Part shown: positions 17,219 through 26,171 of the stretch, piece after piece | Position numbering within the stretch: position 1 is the first letter of the stretch | Layout: each line of letters opens with the position of its first letter | NCBI GenBank assembly: GCA_016125425.1 | Contig: WGLT01000012.1 | Coordinates: 205,003-269,002 of the forward strand | DNA length: 64,000 nucleotides | Direction: 5' to 3' | Source of the DNA: Alphaproteobacteria bacterium | Lineage (GTDB): Bacteria; Pseudomonadota; Alphaproteobacteria; Caulobacterales; Parvularculaceae | Notes under the pieces: model-generated | Seen by the model: the letters and a program-made list of their open reading frames with translations, nothing else | What the model was told of the DNA's origin: nothing | Databases searched by the model: none | Position numbers and translations under genes: made by a program

Positions 17219-17769
17219 TGGAGGTCAAAAGCCTCGCTATCGCGGACGTCAAGCTCATCACGCCGAAGCGCTTTGCGGACGATCGCGGCTATTTCTGCGA
17301 GACCTATAACGAGCGCGCCTTCCAGTCGGCGGAGATCCGCCCGCGCTTCGTTCAGGACAACCAGTCCCTGTCGAGGAAGAAGGGCACGGTGCGCGGCCTT
17401 CACTTCCAGGCGCCGCCGCATGCGCAGGCCAAGCTTGTCCGCGTGCTCAGAGGATCGATCCTCGACGTCGCGGTCGATGCGCGCAAGGCCTCCCCGACTT
17501 TCGGCGAATGGGTCGCCGCGGAGCTGAGCGCGGCGAACGGCGCGCAGCTTTTCGTGCCGGCGGGCTTTCTCCACGGTTTCGTAACGCTCGAACCCGATAC
17601 GGAAGTCGCCTACAAGGTCGACGCCTATTACGACCGTGCGGCGGACGGCGCCGTGAAATGGGACGATCCGGAGCTTGCGATCGACTGGGGAATCGACAGC
17701 GGCGCGGCGATTGTCTCGGAAAAGGACGCTGCGGCCCCGAATTGGGCGGACTTCAAGAGCCCGTTTTAA
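17218..17769 (+). CDS. rfbC: dTDP-4-dehydrorhamnose 3,5-epimerase
   Basis: Third step of dTDP-L-rhamnose synthesis. 183 residues from GTG 17218, which overlaps the TAG of the previous gene (TAGTG) and is preceded by CCAGGAGG. Family motifs are RGYFCETYNERAF, FVQDNQSLSRKKGTVRGLHFQ with the catalytic His, and FVPAGFLHGFVTL. The first 34 codons of the track ORF lie in the preceding gene and are not used. The overlap suggests coupled translation with the dihydroorotase-like gene. Confidence 0.95.
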   Translation: MEVKSLAIADVKLITPKRFADDRGYFCETYNERAFQSAEIRPRFVQDNQSLSRKKGTVRGLHFQAPPHAQAKLVRVLRGSILDVAVDARKASPTFGEWVAAELSAANGAQLFVPAGFLHGFVTLEPDTEVAYKVDAYYDRAADGAVKWDDPELAIDWGIDSGAAIVSEKDAAAPNWADFKSPF

Positions 17770-17877
17770 CCATTCCGCCCCGCGGGCAGAAAACTTGCAC
17801 GGGCGCGCGCGAAATTCCCGGGCTGGCGCGCCTTGTCCGCCTATAGTACCGGGGGAACGCGCGGAGACGGTTTTTCG

Positions 17878-18945
17878 ATGAAGCTTTTGGTGACAGGCGG
17901 CGCGGGATTCATCGGCTCGGCGGTCGTGCGCATGGGCGTGGCGGCCGGCCATGACATTCTCGTCGTCGACAAGCTCACTTACGCCGCCAATCTCGACAAT
18001 CTCGAGCCCGTGGCGGCCTCGCCGCTCTTTCGCTTCGAAAAGGCCGACATTTGCGACGGGGCGAAAATGCGCGCGCTGTTGCGCGCCTTCCGTCCGGACG
18101 CCGTCATGAATCTCGCGGCGGAGAGCCATGTCGATCGCTCTATCGACGGCCCCGCCGATTTCATCGAGACGAATATCGTCGGAACCTTCCGCCTGCTCGA
18201 GGCGGCGCGGGATTATGCGGCGAGCGGCGAGGCGCCGGCCGGATTCCGATTTCATCACATCTCGACCGACGAGGTGTTCGGCGCGCTCGGCGCGACGGGC
18301 GAATTCGTCGAGACGTCGCCCTATCGTCCGAACTCGCCCTATTCGGCGTCGAAAGCCGCGTCCGACATGCTGGCGCGCGCCTGGGGCGAGACATTCAAGC
18401 TGCCGGTCGTGGTCTCCAACTGCTCGAACAATTACGGGCCCTATCAGTTTCCGGAAAAGCTGATTCCGACCGTCATCGCCTCCGCGCTCGCGGGCCGGCC
18501 CATTCCGGTCTACGGCAAGGGCGAAAACGTGCGCGACTGGCTTTACGTCGACGACCACGCCGAAGCGCTGCTGCTCATCGCCGAACGCGGCGTTCCGGGC
18601 GAGACCTATAATGTCGGCGGGCGCGCCGAGCGCGCCAATATCGATCTTGTACGGATGATCTGCGCGATACTGGACGAGCGCCGGCCGGATGCGCCGAGCC
18701 GGCCGCATGAAAGCCTCATCGCCTTCGTTGCGGACCGGCCCGGCCACGACCTGCGCTATGCGGTCAATTGTTCGAAGATCGAGCGCGAACTGGGATGGCG
18801 CCCGAAGACGCCGCTCGAACAGGGCCTCGCGCGGACGGTCGACTGGTATCTCGAAAACCAGGGCTGGATCGAACGCATCCGCGCGCGCGGTTTCGACGGC
18901 GAAAGGCTGGGGCTCGGGGAGAAGGCGCCGGCGCGCGCGGGCTGA
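17878..18945 (+). CDS. rfbB: dTDP-glucose 4,6-dehydratase
   Basis: Second step of dTDP-L-rhamnose synthesis, an NAD-dependent extended SDR enzyme. 355 residues. The N-terminus [18 protein letters not shown] binds NAD. Catalytic parts are [12 protein letters not shown] and the YxxxK motif [10 protein letters not shown]. The substrate signature [18 protein letters not shown] is present. ATG 17878 is used; the track's extra 15 residues are upstream. The 108-bp gap after rfbC is AT-poor and has no clear promoter. Confidence 0.96.
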   Translation: MKLLVTGGAGFIGSAVVRMGVAAGHDILVVDKLTYAANLDNLEPVAASPLFRFEKADICDGAKMRALLRAFRPDAVMNLAAESHVDRSIDGPADFIETNIVGTFRLLEAARDYAASGEAPAGFRFHHISTDEVFGALGATGEFVETSPYRPNSPYSASKAASDMLARAWGETFKLPVVVSNCSNNYGPYQFPEKLIPTVIASALAGRPIPVYGKGENVRDWLYVDDHAEALLLIAERGVPGETYNVGGRAERANIDLVRMICAILDERRPDAPSRPHESLIAFVADRPGHDLRYAVNCSKIERELGWRPKTPLEQGLARTVDWYLENQGWIERIRARGFDGERLGLGEKAPARAG

Positions 18946-18948
18946 GCG

Positions 18949-19806
18949 ATGAAGATTTTGCTTTTCGGCGAGAAAGGCCAGGTCGCGACGGAGATTCGCC
19001 GCCGCGCGGGCGCCGATGCGCGCGCCGTCGGACGCGCCGAATGCGATCTTGCGCAGCCGGGCGCGGCGAGTCGGATCATTGAAGCCTCGCGCGCCGATGT
19101 CGTGATCAACGCCGCCGCCTATACCGCGGTCGACAGGGCGGAAAGCGACGAACGGACGGCTTACGCCGTCAATGCGGACGCGCCGGGCGAAATGGCGAAG
19201 GCCTGCGCCGCGCGCGGCCTGCCCTTTATTCACTTCTCGACCGACTATGTGTTCGACGGCGCGGGCGCGCGGCCTTATCGCGAAAGCGACGAGACGCGGC
19301 CAGTCAATGTCTACGGCGCCTCGAAGCGCGAAGGCGAACGCCTTGTCGCATCGACGGGCGGGGCGTTCGCGATCTTGCGGCTCTCCTGGGTCTTCTCCGC
19401 GCATGGCGCGAATTTCGTCAAAACCATGCTGCGCCTCGGAAAAGAGCGACGCGCGCTGCGCGTCGTCGCCGACCAGCGCGGCAAGCCGACGCCTGCGGGC
19501 GCGGCGGCCGGGGCCGCGCTCGCCGCCGCCGAAGCGCTCGCCGCCGGCCCCGAAAAGGCCGGCCTTTATCATTTCGCGGGCGATGAAGAGACGACATGGG
19601 CCGATTTCGCCGAAACGATTTTCCGCGAGGCGGGCCTCAACGTCGCGGTCGAGCGCATCGCGACGGCGGAATATCCGACGCCGGCGCGCCGTCCGCTTTA
19701 TTCCACGCTCGACACGAGCAAGTTTGAAAAGAGTTTCGCCGTCGCCCCGCCGTCCTGGCGCGCCGCGCTGACAGGCGTCATCGGCGAACTCGGCGCGAAT
19801 GCGTAG
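18949..19806 (+). CDS. rfbD: dTDP-4-dehydrorhamnose reductase
   Basis: Final step, giving dTDP-L-rhamnose. 285 residues, short-chain reductase fold: MKILLFGEKGQVATEI (NADPH binding), AAAYTAVDRAESDE, FSTDYVFDGAG, and the catalytic VYGASKREGERLV. It starts 3 bases after rfbB ends, so translation is coupled. Confidence 0.95.
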   Translation: MKILLFGEKGQVATEIRRRAGADARAVGRAECDLAQPGAASRIIEASRADVVINAAAYTAVDRAESDERTAYAVNADAPGEMAKACAARGLPFIHFSTDYVFDGAGARPYRESDETRPVNVYGASKREGERLVASTGGAFAILRLSWVFSAHGANFVKTMLRLGKERRALRVVADQRGKPTPAGAAAGAALAAAEALAAGPEKAGLYHFAGDEETTWADFAETIFREAGLNVAVERIATAEYPTPARRPLYSTLDTSKFEKSFAVAPPSWRAALTGVIGELGANA

Positions 19807-19818
19807 GGGGAGAGTCAC

Positions 19819-20691
19819 ATGAAGGGCATCATACTCGCCGGCGGTTCGGGCACGCGCCTGCATCCGATCACGCGGGGCGTCTCGAAACAGCTTCTGCCGA
19901 TCTACGACAAGCCGATGATCTATTATCCGCTGAGCGTTCTGATGCTCGCGGGCATTCGCGACGTTCTGATCATCACGACGCCGGAAGATCAGGCCTCGTT
20001 CCGGCGCCTGCTCGGCGACGGCGGCGAGATCGGCATGCGCTATTCCTACGCCGTGCAGCCGAAACCCGAAGGGCTCGCGCAGGCTTTCATCATCGGCGAG
20101 GAATTCATCGCCGGCGACAAATGCGCGCTTGTCTTGGGGGACAATATTTTTTACGGCCACGGTCTCGCCGACATTCTCGCAGCCTCGGCCAGACTCGATA
20201 AAGGCGCGACGATTTTCGGCTACCAGGTCGCCGATCCGGAGCGCTACGGCGTCATCGAATTCGGCGACGGCGGCAAGGTGATCTCCATCGAGGAAAAGCC
20301 GAAACGGCCGAAATCGCGTTACGCGGCGACAGGCCTTTATTTCTACGACGAGAGCGTGTGCGCGCGCGCGAAAGAGGTCAGGCCGTCTGCGCGCGGCGAG
20401 CTTGAGATCACGACGCTCAACGAAATGTACATGCATGACGGGCTGCTCACGGCGCATCTGCTCGGGCGCGGCTTCGCCTGGCTCGACACCGGCACGCATG
20501 AATCGCTGATCGAGGCGGCGCATTTCGTGAAGACGATCGAAGAGCGGCAGGGCCTCAAGATCGCCTGTCTTGAGGAAATCGCCTTCCGTCGCGGCTATAT
20601 CGACCGGCGCCAGCTCGAAGCGCTCGCCGCGCCGCTCGCAAAGACCGGATACGGACAATATCTCATCGCGCTCGCCGAAGGCCGGAGTTAG
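19819..20691 (+). CDS. rfbA: Glucose-1-phosphate thymidylyltransferase
   Basis: First step of the dTDP-rhamnose pathway: dTTP plus glucose-1-phosphate to dTDP-glucose. 290 residues, standard length. The nucleotidyl-transferase loop [20 protein letters not shown] is at the N-terminus; [12 protein letters not shown] holds the metal-binding Asp; [21 protein letters not shown] follows. Preceded by GGGGGAG 10 bases upstream. It ends the rfbCBDA set and converges on mtnP with a 20-bp gap. Confidence 0.96.
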   Translation: MKGIILAGGSGTRLHPITRGVSKQLLPIYDKPMIYYPLSVLMLAGIRDVLIITTPEDQASFRRLLGDGGEIGMRYSYAVQPKPEGLAQAFIIGEEFIAGDKCALVLGDNIFYGHGLADILAASARLDKGATIFGYQVADPERYGVIEFGDGGKVISIEEKPKRPKSRYAATGLYFYDESVCARAKEVRPSARGELEITTLNEMYMHDGLLTAHLLGRGFAWLDTGTHESLIEAAHFVKTIEERQGLKIACLEEIAFRRGYIDRRQLEALAAPLAKTGYGQYLIALAEGRS

Positions 20692-20711
20692 TCCTTTCCG
20701 CGCCCGCCGAT

Positions 20712-21587
20712 TCATTTCTTCAAAATGCGCCCCGCGACGGCGTCGAGTTTCCTGACCATCGCCGGATCGCGCGCGTCGGGCGCCGTGATCACGGCGTGAT
20801 CGAGAACGGTCTCGATCCCGAGCGGCGAGGGCGCGCGCGTCGGACCGAGGCGCTTGGCGACGTCGGCGATGAGACGGCGCGCGGCGGCCGTGTTGGCGCG
20901 CATCACAGAGAGAACATCGGCGACTTCGACCGGCTTTTCATCCGTTCGCCAACAATCATAGTCGGTGACCATGGCGACCGAGGCGTAGGGAAGCTCCGCC
21001 TCGCGGGCGAGTTTGGCTTCCGGCATATTGGTCATGCCGATCACGTCCGCGCCGAAAGCGCGGTAAAGACTGGATTCGGCGCGCGAGGAGAATTGCGGCC
21101 CCTCCATGCATAGATAGGCTCCCTCCGCCGCGAAGGGGATTTTGAGCGCGCCGCAGGACGCGGCGAGCGCCTCGGCGAGCGCCGGGCAGACGGGCCTGGC
21201 CATTGACACATGCGCGACGAAGCCTTCGCCGAAAAAAGAGCTTTCCCGGCGCGTCGTCCTGTCGATGAACTGGTCGACGATGACGAAGCGGCCGGGCGCC
21301 AGCGCCTCGCGCAGCGAGCCGCAGGACGAGACGGAGATGAGATCGGTCGCGCCGGCGCGCTTCAGGGCGTCGATATTGGCGCGATAGTTGATCGCGCCGG
21401 GCGGAAGGCGGTGGCCCTTGCCGTGCCGGGCGAGGAAGAGAATGTCGACGCCGGCGAGCTTGCCCGAGACCAGCGCGTCGGAAGGCGGGCCCCAGGGCGT
21501 TTCGATTTCAAGGCGCTTTGCGCCTTCAAGGGCCTCAATCTCATAGAGCCCCGATCCCCCGATCACGCCGATGACGCGCTTTTCCAT
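20712..21587 (-). CDS. mtnP: S-methyl-5'-thioadenosine phosphorylase
   Basis: Phosphorolyses methylthioadenosine to adenine and methylthioribose-1-phosphate in methionine salvage. 291 residues from ATG 21587. Motifs are VIGGSGLYEIEALEGA, LARHGKGHRLPP (phosphate and substrate), MEGPQFSSRAESSLYR and the Asn/Asp-type purine site region MVTDYDCWRTDE. The track start at 21608 adds 7 residues and is less likely. Divergent from the glycosyltransferase pair. Confidence 0.93.
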   Translation of the reverse strand: MEKRVIGVIGGSGLYEIEALEGAKRLEIETPWGPPSDALVSGKLAGVDILFLARHGKGHRLPPGAINYRANIDALKRAGATDLISVSSCGSLREALAPGRFVIVDQFIDRTTRRESSFFGEGFVAHVSMARPVCPALAEALAASCGALKIPFAAEGAYLCMEGPQFSSRAESSLYRAFGADVIGMTNMPEAKLAREAELPYASVAMVTDYDCWRTDEKPVEVADVLSVMRANTAAARRLIADVAKRLGPTRAPSPLGIETVLDHAVITAPDARDPAMVRKLDAVAGRILKK

Positions 21588-21769
21588 GATCTTGCGTCCT
21601 TTGGTCAAAGCGCGGTTCTTAGCGGGTTGCGGCGGGCGGGGCGATAGCCGGCGGCCCGCCTGTGCGCCTGCAATCGCGTTTTGCGGGCGAATTGACTACA
21701 AACGCGGCGGCGGCGGGGTGCGGCGCCCTGACGGCGGACGACGACGGAAAGGCGAGCGGCGAGAAAGAC

Positions 21770-22789
21770 ATGGCGCGCGCGGTCACGGTCATTATCGTGA
21801 ATTTCAATGCGGGCGCGCGCCTTGCCCGCGTCATCGCCCATCTGCGCGCGCAAGTCTTCCAGGATTTCGACGTCATCGTCTTCGACAACGCCTCGAGCGA
21901 CGGATCGGCGGACGGCCTCGAGGCCGGCGCGCTCGATCTGCGCGTGATCAAATCGGCCGAAAATCTCGGCTTTGCGGCCGGCAATAACCGCGCGGCGAGA
22001 GAGGCGGCGGGCGAGTGGATCGCCTTCTTGAACCCCGACGCCTATCCCGAACCCGGCTGGCTCGCCGCGCTGATGAACGCGGCGGCGCGGCATCCGGGGG
22101 TCGACGCTTTCGGCTCGCTTCAGATCGACGCCGGCGATCCGGCGCGCCTCGACGGCGCGGGCGACGCCTATCACGTGTTCGGCCTTCCCTGGCGCGGCGG
22201 CTTCGGCTGGCCGGCCGCGCTCGCGCCCGAAGAAGGAGAATGCTTTGCGCCCTGCGCGGCGGCGGCGCTCTACCGGCGCGCGACCTTCGACGCGCTCGGC
22301 GGGTTCGACGAAAGCTTTTTCTGCTATGGCGAGGATGTCGATCTCGGCTTTCGCCTTCGGCTCGCGGGCGGGCGCGCGGTCGAGGTTCCGGGCGCGCGCG
22401 TCGCGCATGAAGGGTCGGGCGTCACCGGACGGCGCAGCGAATTCACCACCTATCACGGCCATCGCAACCGGATCTGGACTTATTTCAAGAACATGCCGGG
22501 CGCGATCCTCTGGCCGATGCTGCCCTTTCATCTTCTGACGGATGTTTATCTTCTCTTGCGTCTGTCCGCGATCGGCCTTGGCGGGGCGTATCTCAAGGCC
22601 ATGCGCGACGCATGGAAAGACCGCGCGCGCATCTTCGCCGAACGCCGGCGCATTCAGGCGTCGCGGCGCGTCTCGTTCGCCGACCTCGCCCGCGCGCTCT
22701 CCTGGTCGCCCTTCGCCGTGATGCAGCGCGCGCCGGTCATTCGCGCGGTCAAGCCCGCCCCGGCGGCGCAGATGGAGGCGCGCGTCTGA
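21770..22789 (+). CDS. Family 2 glycosyltransferase (rhamnosyltransferase-like)
   Basis: 339 residues from ATG 21770 (SD GAGAAAG); the track's 36 earlier residues are not conserved in type. The GT-A fold begins VTVIIVNFNAGARLARVIAHL and continues with VIVFDNASSDGSADG, GFAAGNNRAAREAAGEWIAF with the DxD-like NPDA, and GGFDESFFCYGEDVDLGFRL. This is the WcaA/RfbF-like rhamnosyl-transferase pattern. A C-terminal hydrophobic/amphipathic stretch (AILWPMLPFHLLTDVYLLL) suggests membrane association. The neighbour rfb genes make dTDP-rhamnose as a plausible donor. Confidence 0.85.
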   Translation: MARAVTVIIVNFNAGARLARVIAHLRAQVFQDFDVIVFDNASSDGSADGLEAGALDLRVIKSAENLGFAAGNNRAAREAAGEWIAFLNPDAYPEPGWLAALMNAAARHPGVDAFGSLQIDAGDPARLDGAGDAYHVFGLPWRGGFGWPAALAPEEGECFAPCAAAALYRRATFDALGGFDESFFCYGEDVDLGFRLRLAGGRAVEVPGARVAHEGSGVTGRRSEFTTYHGHRNRIWTYFKNMPGAILWPMLPFHLLTDVYLLLRLSAIGLGGAYLKAMRDAWKDRARIFAERRRIQASRRVSFADLARALSWSPFAVMQRAPVIRAVKPAPAAQMEARV

Positions 22790-22790
22790 C

Positions 22791-23861
22791 ATGAACTCAC
22801 GCTTCTCCATCGCGGTACCCGTCGGCGCCTGGCATGATCTCCTGCCGGCCAATCTCGCGAGCCTTCGCGCGCAGAACGTTCCGGTGAGCGTCGCGCTGCT
22901 CGACGCGTCGGGCGATCCGCGCGTCGTCGAACTCGCCGACCGTCACGGCGATTTCCTCCGCTACCGGCGGCACGGGCCGGACGAGGGGCAATCGGACGCG
23001 ATCCTCGAAGGCTGGGCGAACGCGCCGGGCGATATTCTCGGCTGGCTGAACGCCGACGACGTGCTGATGCCGGGCGCGCTCGGCCTGGCGCTCGAGCAAT
23101 TCGAAGCGAAGTCGGCGCTCGATGTCGTCTACGGACATTCCCTCATCATCGACGAAACGGGGGCGATGACCGGCTATCATTTTGCGGTGGAGCCGCCGAG
23201 CGCGCGCCTCTATGAGGCCGGCATCATCTCGCAGCCTTCCTGTTTTTTCCGCAGAAAGAGCTATGAGCGCGCCGGCGGGCTCGACAGAAGCCTCCATTAC
23301 GTCATGGACTGGGAGCTCTGGATACGGATGATGAAGTCCGGCGCGCGTTTCGGATTCATCGACGCGCCGCTCTCCATGGTTCTGTGGGGCGGAGAGACGA
23401 AGACCGCCTCCTTCAACCGGCGCCGGCGCGAAGAGATCCGCAGCGTTCTTGCGGCGCACGCGCCGGAAGGAAAGCAGGGCGGGGTCTTCCGCGCCTTCGC
23501 GCTTCACACGCTGACGGAGCGCTTGCAGCCGCCGGCCTTGCGAAAGGCGGTCCTGCGCCGGCTTCGCCGCGGGGGCCAGGCGATTTACGGCGTCGGCGCG
23601 GACGGGCGCCTTCAGACACGCGCGAAACTTTTCCTTGCGCATTTTTCGGATGCGCCAAAATCGGGCTTTTCGCTCGAAGTCGACGGCGATCCGCGCGCTT
23701 TGCGCGTCGCAAGCGAGGGCGTCGCGCTCGCCGCCGCTGCGAGAAGGGGCGCGCTCGACGTCGCTCTGGAGCGTCCGCTCGAAGCCGGCCGCCTCGTCGT
23801 GGCGGATATAGCGCTCGCCAGTGACGCGCGCGTCTTTCTCAAACGCTGCGCGTGGATCTGA
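22791..23861 (+). CDS. Family 2 glycosyltransferase with C-terminal extension
   Basis: 356 residues starting one base after the previous glycosyltransferase ends. The GT-A core (about 1-240) includes FSIAVPVGAWHDLLPANLASL, the nucleotide-binding LLDASGDPR, the metal motif GWLNADDVLMPGAL and IISQPSCFFRRKSYERAGGL. The last 110 residues form a beta-rich domain of unknown type (LEVDGDPRALRVASEGVAL). The pair probably adds successive sugars to the same glycan. Converges on the DUF2793 gene. Confidence 0.85.
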   Translation: MNSRFSIAVPVGAWHDLLPANLASLRAQNVPVSVALLDASGDPRVVELADRHGDFLRYRRHGPDEGQSDAILEGWANAPGDILGWLNADDVLMPGALGLALEQFEAKSALDVVYGHSLIIDETGAMTGYHFAVEPPSARLYEAGIISQPSCFFRRKSYERAGGLDRSLHYVMDWELWIRMMKSGARFGFIDAPLSMVLWGGETKTASFNRRRREEIRSVLAAHAPEGKQGGVFRAFALHTLTERLQPPALRKAVLRRLRRGGQAIYGVGADGRLQTRAKLFLAHFSDAPKSGFSLEVDGDPRALRVASEGVALAAAARRGALDVALERPLEAGRLVVADIALASDARVFLKRCAWI

Positions 23862-23869
23862 GTCTTTCC

Positions 23870-25003
23870 TCACGCCGCCTGGCCCCCGCTTGCGGTCGCG
23901 CCCGCCACATCGCCCGGCAGATTTGAGGCGCCGCCTTGGTAGGTGAGGACCGAATTGAAGGTTATGGCGTATTTCTTGCCGGTCGCCGCGCCAGTGACGT
24001 TCGAGCCGTTGAGGCGGATCGAGGAGATTAAATCGGCGATGGCGAAGGCGTTGGAGAAGCTCGGCGTTCCCGAGCAGGTGATCGTGTCTGCGGTCGCCTT
24101 GAGCATGTTGGCGCCCTGCACGACGTATAAAGCGCAGGCGTGCGATCCGGATGCATAGACGATACTGCCCGTCAGGCTGACGCGCGCGGCGAGCTCGCCA
24201 TGCACGTCATGGCCGGAAAAGCCGGGCCCGAATTCGCAATTGTCGATCGTGACCCCGCAGCCGTCCGCGCGCACGCCGTGCTTGCAGTATGCTGAGGTGC
24301 TCTGGAAGCGCAGGCCGCTGATCGTCCAGCCGTCGACGAGAACGCCAATGGTGGAGTGCAGGACCGATTCCGTCGCCGACGCATCGAGCACGACATTCGA
24401 GGGCGTTCCCGTATCGCCGACGATGACGGCGCCCGCCCCGCCGATGAGCGGCGCGTTGATGGTGATCGCCTCATCATAGGTCCCGGCCCCGACATGGATC
24501 GTCGCCGTGTAAATGGACAAATCGAGCGCGGAGACGACATCGACCGCCTTCTGGATCGTGGCGAAAGCGCCGGCGGCGGAATCGGAGAGCCCGTCATTGG
24601 CGTCGTTCCCGTCCGTGCGCACGTAATAGTCCCGGTCGGCCGTCAGCTTGTCGCGCCCGCCCGAGATCTGGCTCCACGCCGCGCCGTCATAGATGAGGAG
24701 CCTGTCCGCGTCGGCGACCCAGGCGCGCCAGCCCTCTTTCGGGGAGAGCTGCGACCAGGCTCCGTCGACATAATAGGCGACGGAGAGATCGGTCATCGCG
24801 CCCCAGTCAGCGCCGGTCTTGCCCGCGGGCAGGATATAGCAGTCGCCGTCCGAAGGAGCGCCCGGCTAGGCGGCCGTCGTCGCCGAAACGACCGTGAGCT
24901 GAACGACCGCATCGAGCTTTCTCAGCGATTCATTCACGGTGACATGCTTTTGCGACTGCGCGGCCGCAAGATAGGGAAGCTGAAGTTTGGTCGAGTCGCT
25001 CAT
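23870..25003 (-). pseudogene. DUF2793/beta-helix protein with in-frame amber codon
   Basis: The track shows only 23870-24796, but the same frame runs on upstream to ATG 25003 with SD GAGGTG. It encodes MSDSTKLQLPYLAAAQSQKH, the typical DUF2793 start. Codon 46 is TAG (24866-24868). The sequence after it (PGAPSDGDCYILPAGKTG, then GWRAWVADADRLLIYDGAAW) is the expected continuation of the same domain. Residues 110-377 look like a right-handed beta-helix (DYYVRTDGNDANDGL, AFATIQKAVDVV, TIHVGAGTYDEAIT). DUF2793 proteins occur in prophage and gene-transfer-agent tail regions. A single base change explains the break; readthrough or an internal start at 24796 are alternatives. Confidence 0.75.
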
Positions 25004-25060
25004 CGGCACCTCTTCGGTGAAAAATCGAAACCGCCGAAAAGGCTAAGAGCGCGCCGGCGC

Positions 25061-25080
25061 CGTTCGATAACTATCGAACG
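25061..25080. promoter_or_regulatory. 20-bp palindrome upstream of DUF2793 gene
   Basis: CGTTCGATA-AC-TATCGAACG is a perfect 9-bp-arm inverted repeat centred about 67 bases upstream of the DUF2793 start on the minus strand. The 8-bp core arms are the same as at 2291-2308. It is placed as an operator would be. The remaining 25081-25225 DNA up to the lactonase stop has no other clear feature. Confidence 0.6.
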
Positions 25081-25225
25081 CCCCTATGCGGGAATTCGCT
25101 CTGAAGTTGTCGCGCGCGGAGCGAGATCGGGCTGGGCGCGCCGCGGCGATTGGCCGAAATTTTTTCGTCGGCGCGCGCGTTTTCAACTTCAGGTCGCAGA
25201 AATTTGCGACAATGTTTTCGCGTTT

Positions 25226-26107
25226 TCAGCCTTCGAAATAGGCGGCCGGCCGGGAGAGCGGGCGCGAAAGCCGCGCCTCGAACAGGCCGCCGGAGAGCGG
25301 GCGGGGGCGCAATTCATCCGTATCAAGACCAATTGAGGCGGATGTGACGAACAGCCGGTCTTCAGCGAAAGCGACGCTTGTCGGGCGGCGAACCGGAAGA
25401 GGGAGGGTCTCGAGGAGTTCGCCCTCCGGCGAAAAGCGCCGCACGGCTGCGCCGTCCCAGAAGGCGATCCACAAACAGCCTTCGGCGTCGATCTCCATGC
25501 CGTCCGGATAGCCGTCTTGCGGCTCGAACGTCAGAAAAACGCGCTTTTCCCCGAGCGTTTCGCCGTCGGTCTCGGCGACATAGACATTCCGCACGGCGGA
25601 ATCGGTGAGGAAGACGCGCCCGCGGGCGGCGTCAAAAGCCGGGCCGTTCGTCACCTTGAAATGCTCGTCGAGCCGGACTGTCCGCCCTTCCGGCGAAAGC
25701 CGCCACCACGCGCCCGTCGCTTCTTCCTCGCGGTCGTCCATCGTCCCGGCCCAGAAGCCGCCTTTCGGGTCGACCTTGCCGTCATTGAAGCGGTGATGGG
25801 CGATGTGGCCCTCGGGATTGGAGATCGCTTCAAAATGCGCCTCGCCGCGCTCGATCCTCAGCCGCGCAAAGCCGTCCTTGCGCACGCAGACATAGCCGCC
25901 CTTCCGCGCCAGCCCGATCGCGCTCGTCATCCCATGCGCATGAAGGGTCACAATACGCTCCGTTTGCGGATCGTATTCGAAGATCTTCCCGCCCTTGATG
26001 TCGACGAAGACAAGCCGGCGCGTGCGCGGGTCCCATAAGGGGCCTTCGCCGAGAACGGCGCCGACGGGGGCGACGCAACGAACTTCGCCTGAAACGCTCT
26101 CCGTCAT
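25226..26107 (-). CDS. SMP-30/gluconolactonase-family protein
   Basis: A six-bladed propeller lactonase of the regucalcin family, 293 residues from ATG 26107 (MTESVSGEVRC). Metal-site features include LGEGPLWDPRTRRLVFVD with the Glu ligand, NDGKVDPKGGFWAGTMD with Asn, and DGYPDGMEIDAEGCLWIAFW with Asp. Such enzymes open sugar lactones. It ends the long minus-strand glycan run, 64 bases after the dehydrogenase gene, so its substrate may be a lactone of a locus-specific acidic sugar. The track's 44-residue extension overlaps the dehydrogenase gene and is rejected. Confidence 0.83.
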   Translation of the reverse strand: MTESVSGEVRCVAPVGAVLGEGPLWDPRTRRLVFVDIKGGKIFEYDPQTERIVTLHAHGMTSAIGLARKGGYVCVRKDGFARLRIERGEAHFEAISNPEGHIAHHRFNDGKVDPKGGFWAGTMDDREEEATGAWWRLSPEGRTVRLDEHFKVTNGPAFDAARGRVFLTDSAVRNVYVAETDGETLGEKRVFLTFEPQDGYPDGMEIDAEGCLWIAFWDGAAVRRFSPEGELLETLPLPVRRPTSVAFAEDRLFVTSASIGLDTDELRPRPLSGGLFEARLSRPLSRPAAYFEG

Positions 26108-26171
26108 GCGCCAATCCGGATTTCGCGCGGGCGCGCGCCGGCCGGCGAACGCTGCATGAGAACGCGCCCGC

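Noticed and set aside
17005-20715. 1236-residue minus-strand ORF across the rhamnose genes
   Set aside because: It is antisense to rfbC, rfbB, rfbD and rfbA, Arg/Ala-rich and without any recognisable domain. Long antisense frames are common at this GC content.
24866-24868. Stop-codon recoding (pyrrolysine or similar) in the DUF2793 gene
   Set aside because: No downstream insertion element and no pyl genes in view; a simple point mutation or error is the plainer explanation.
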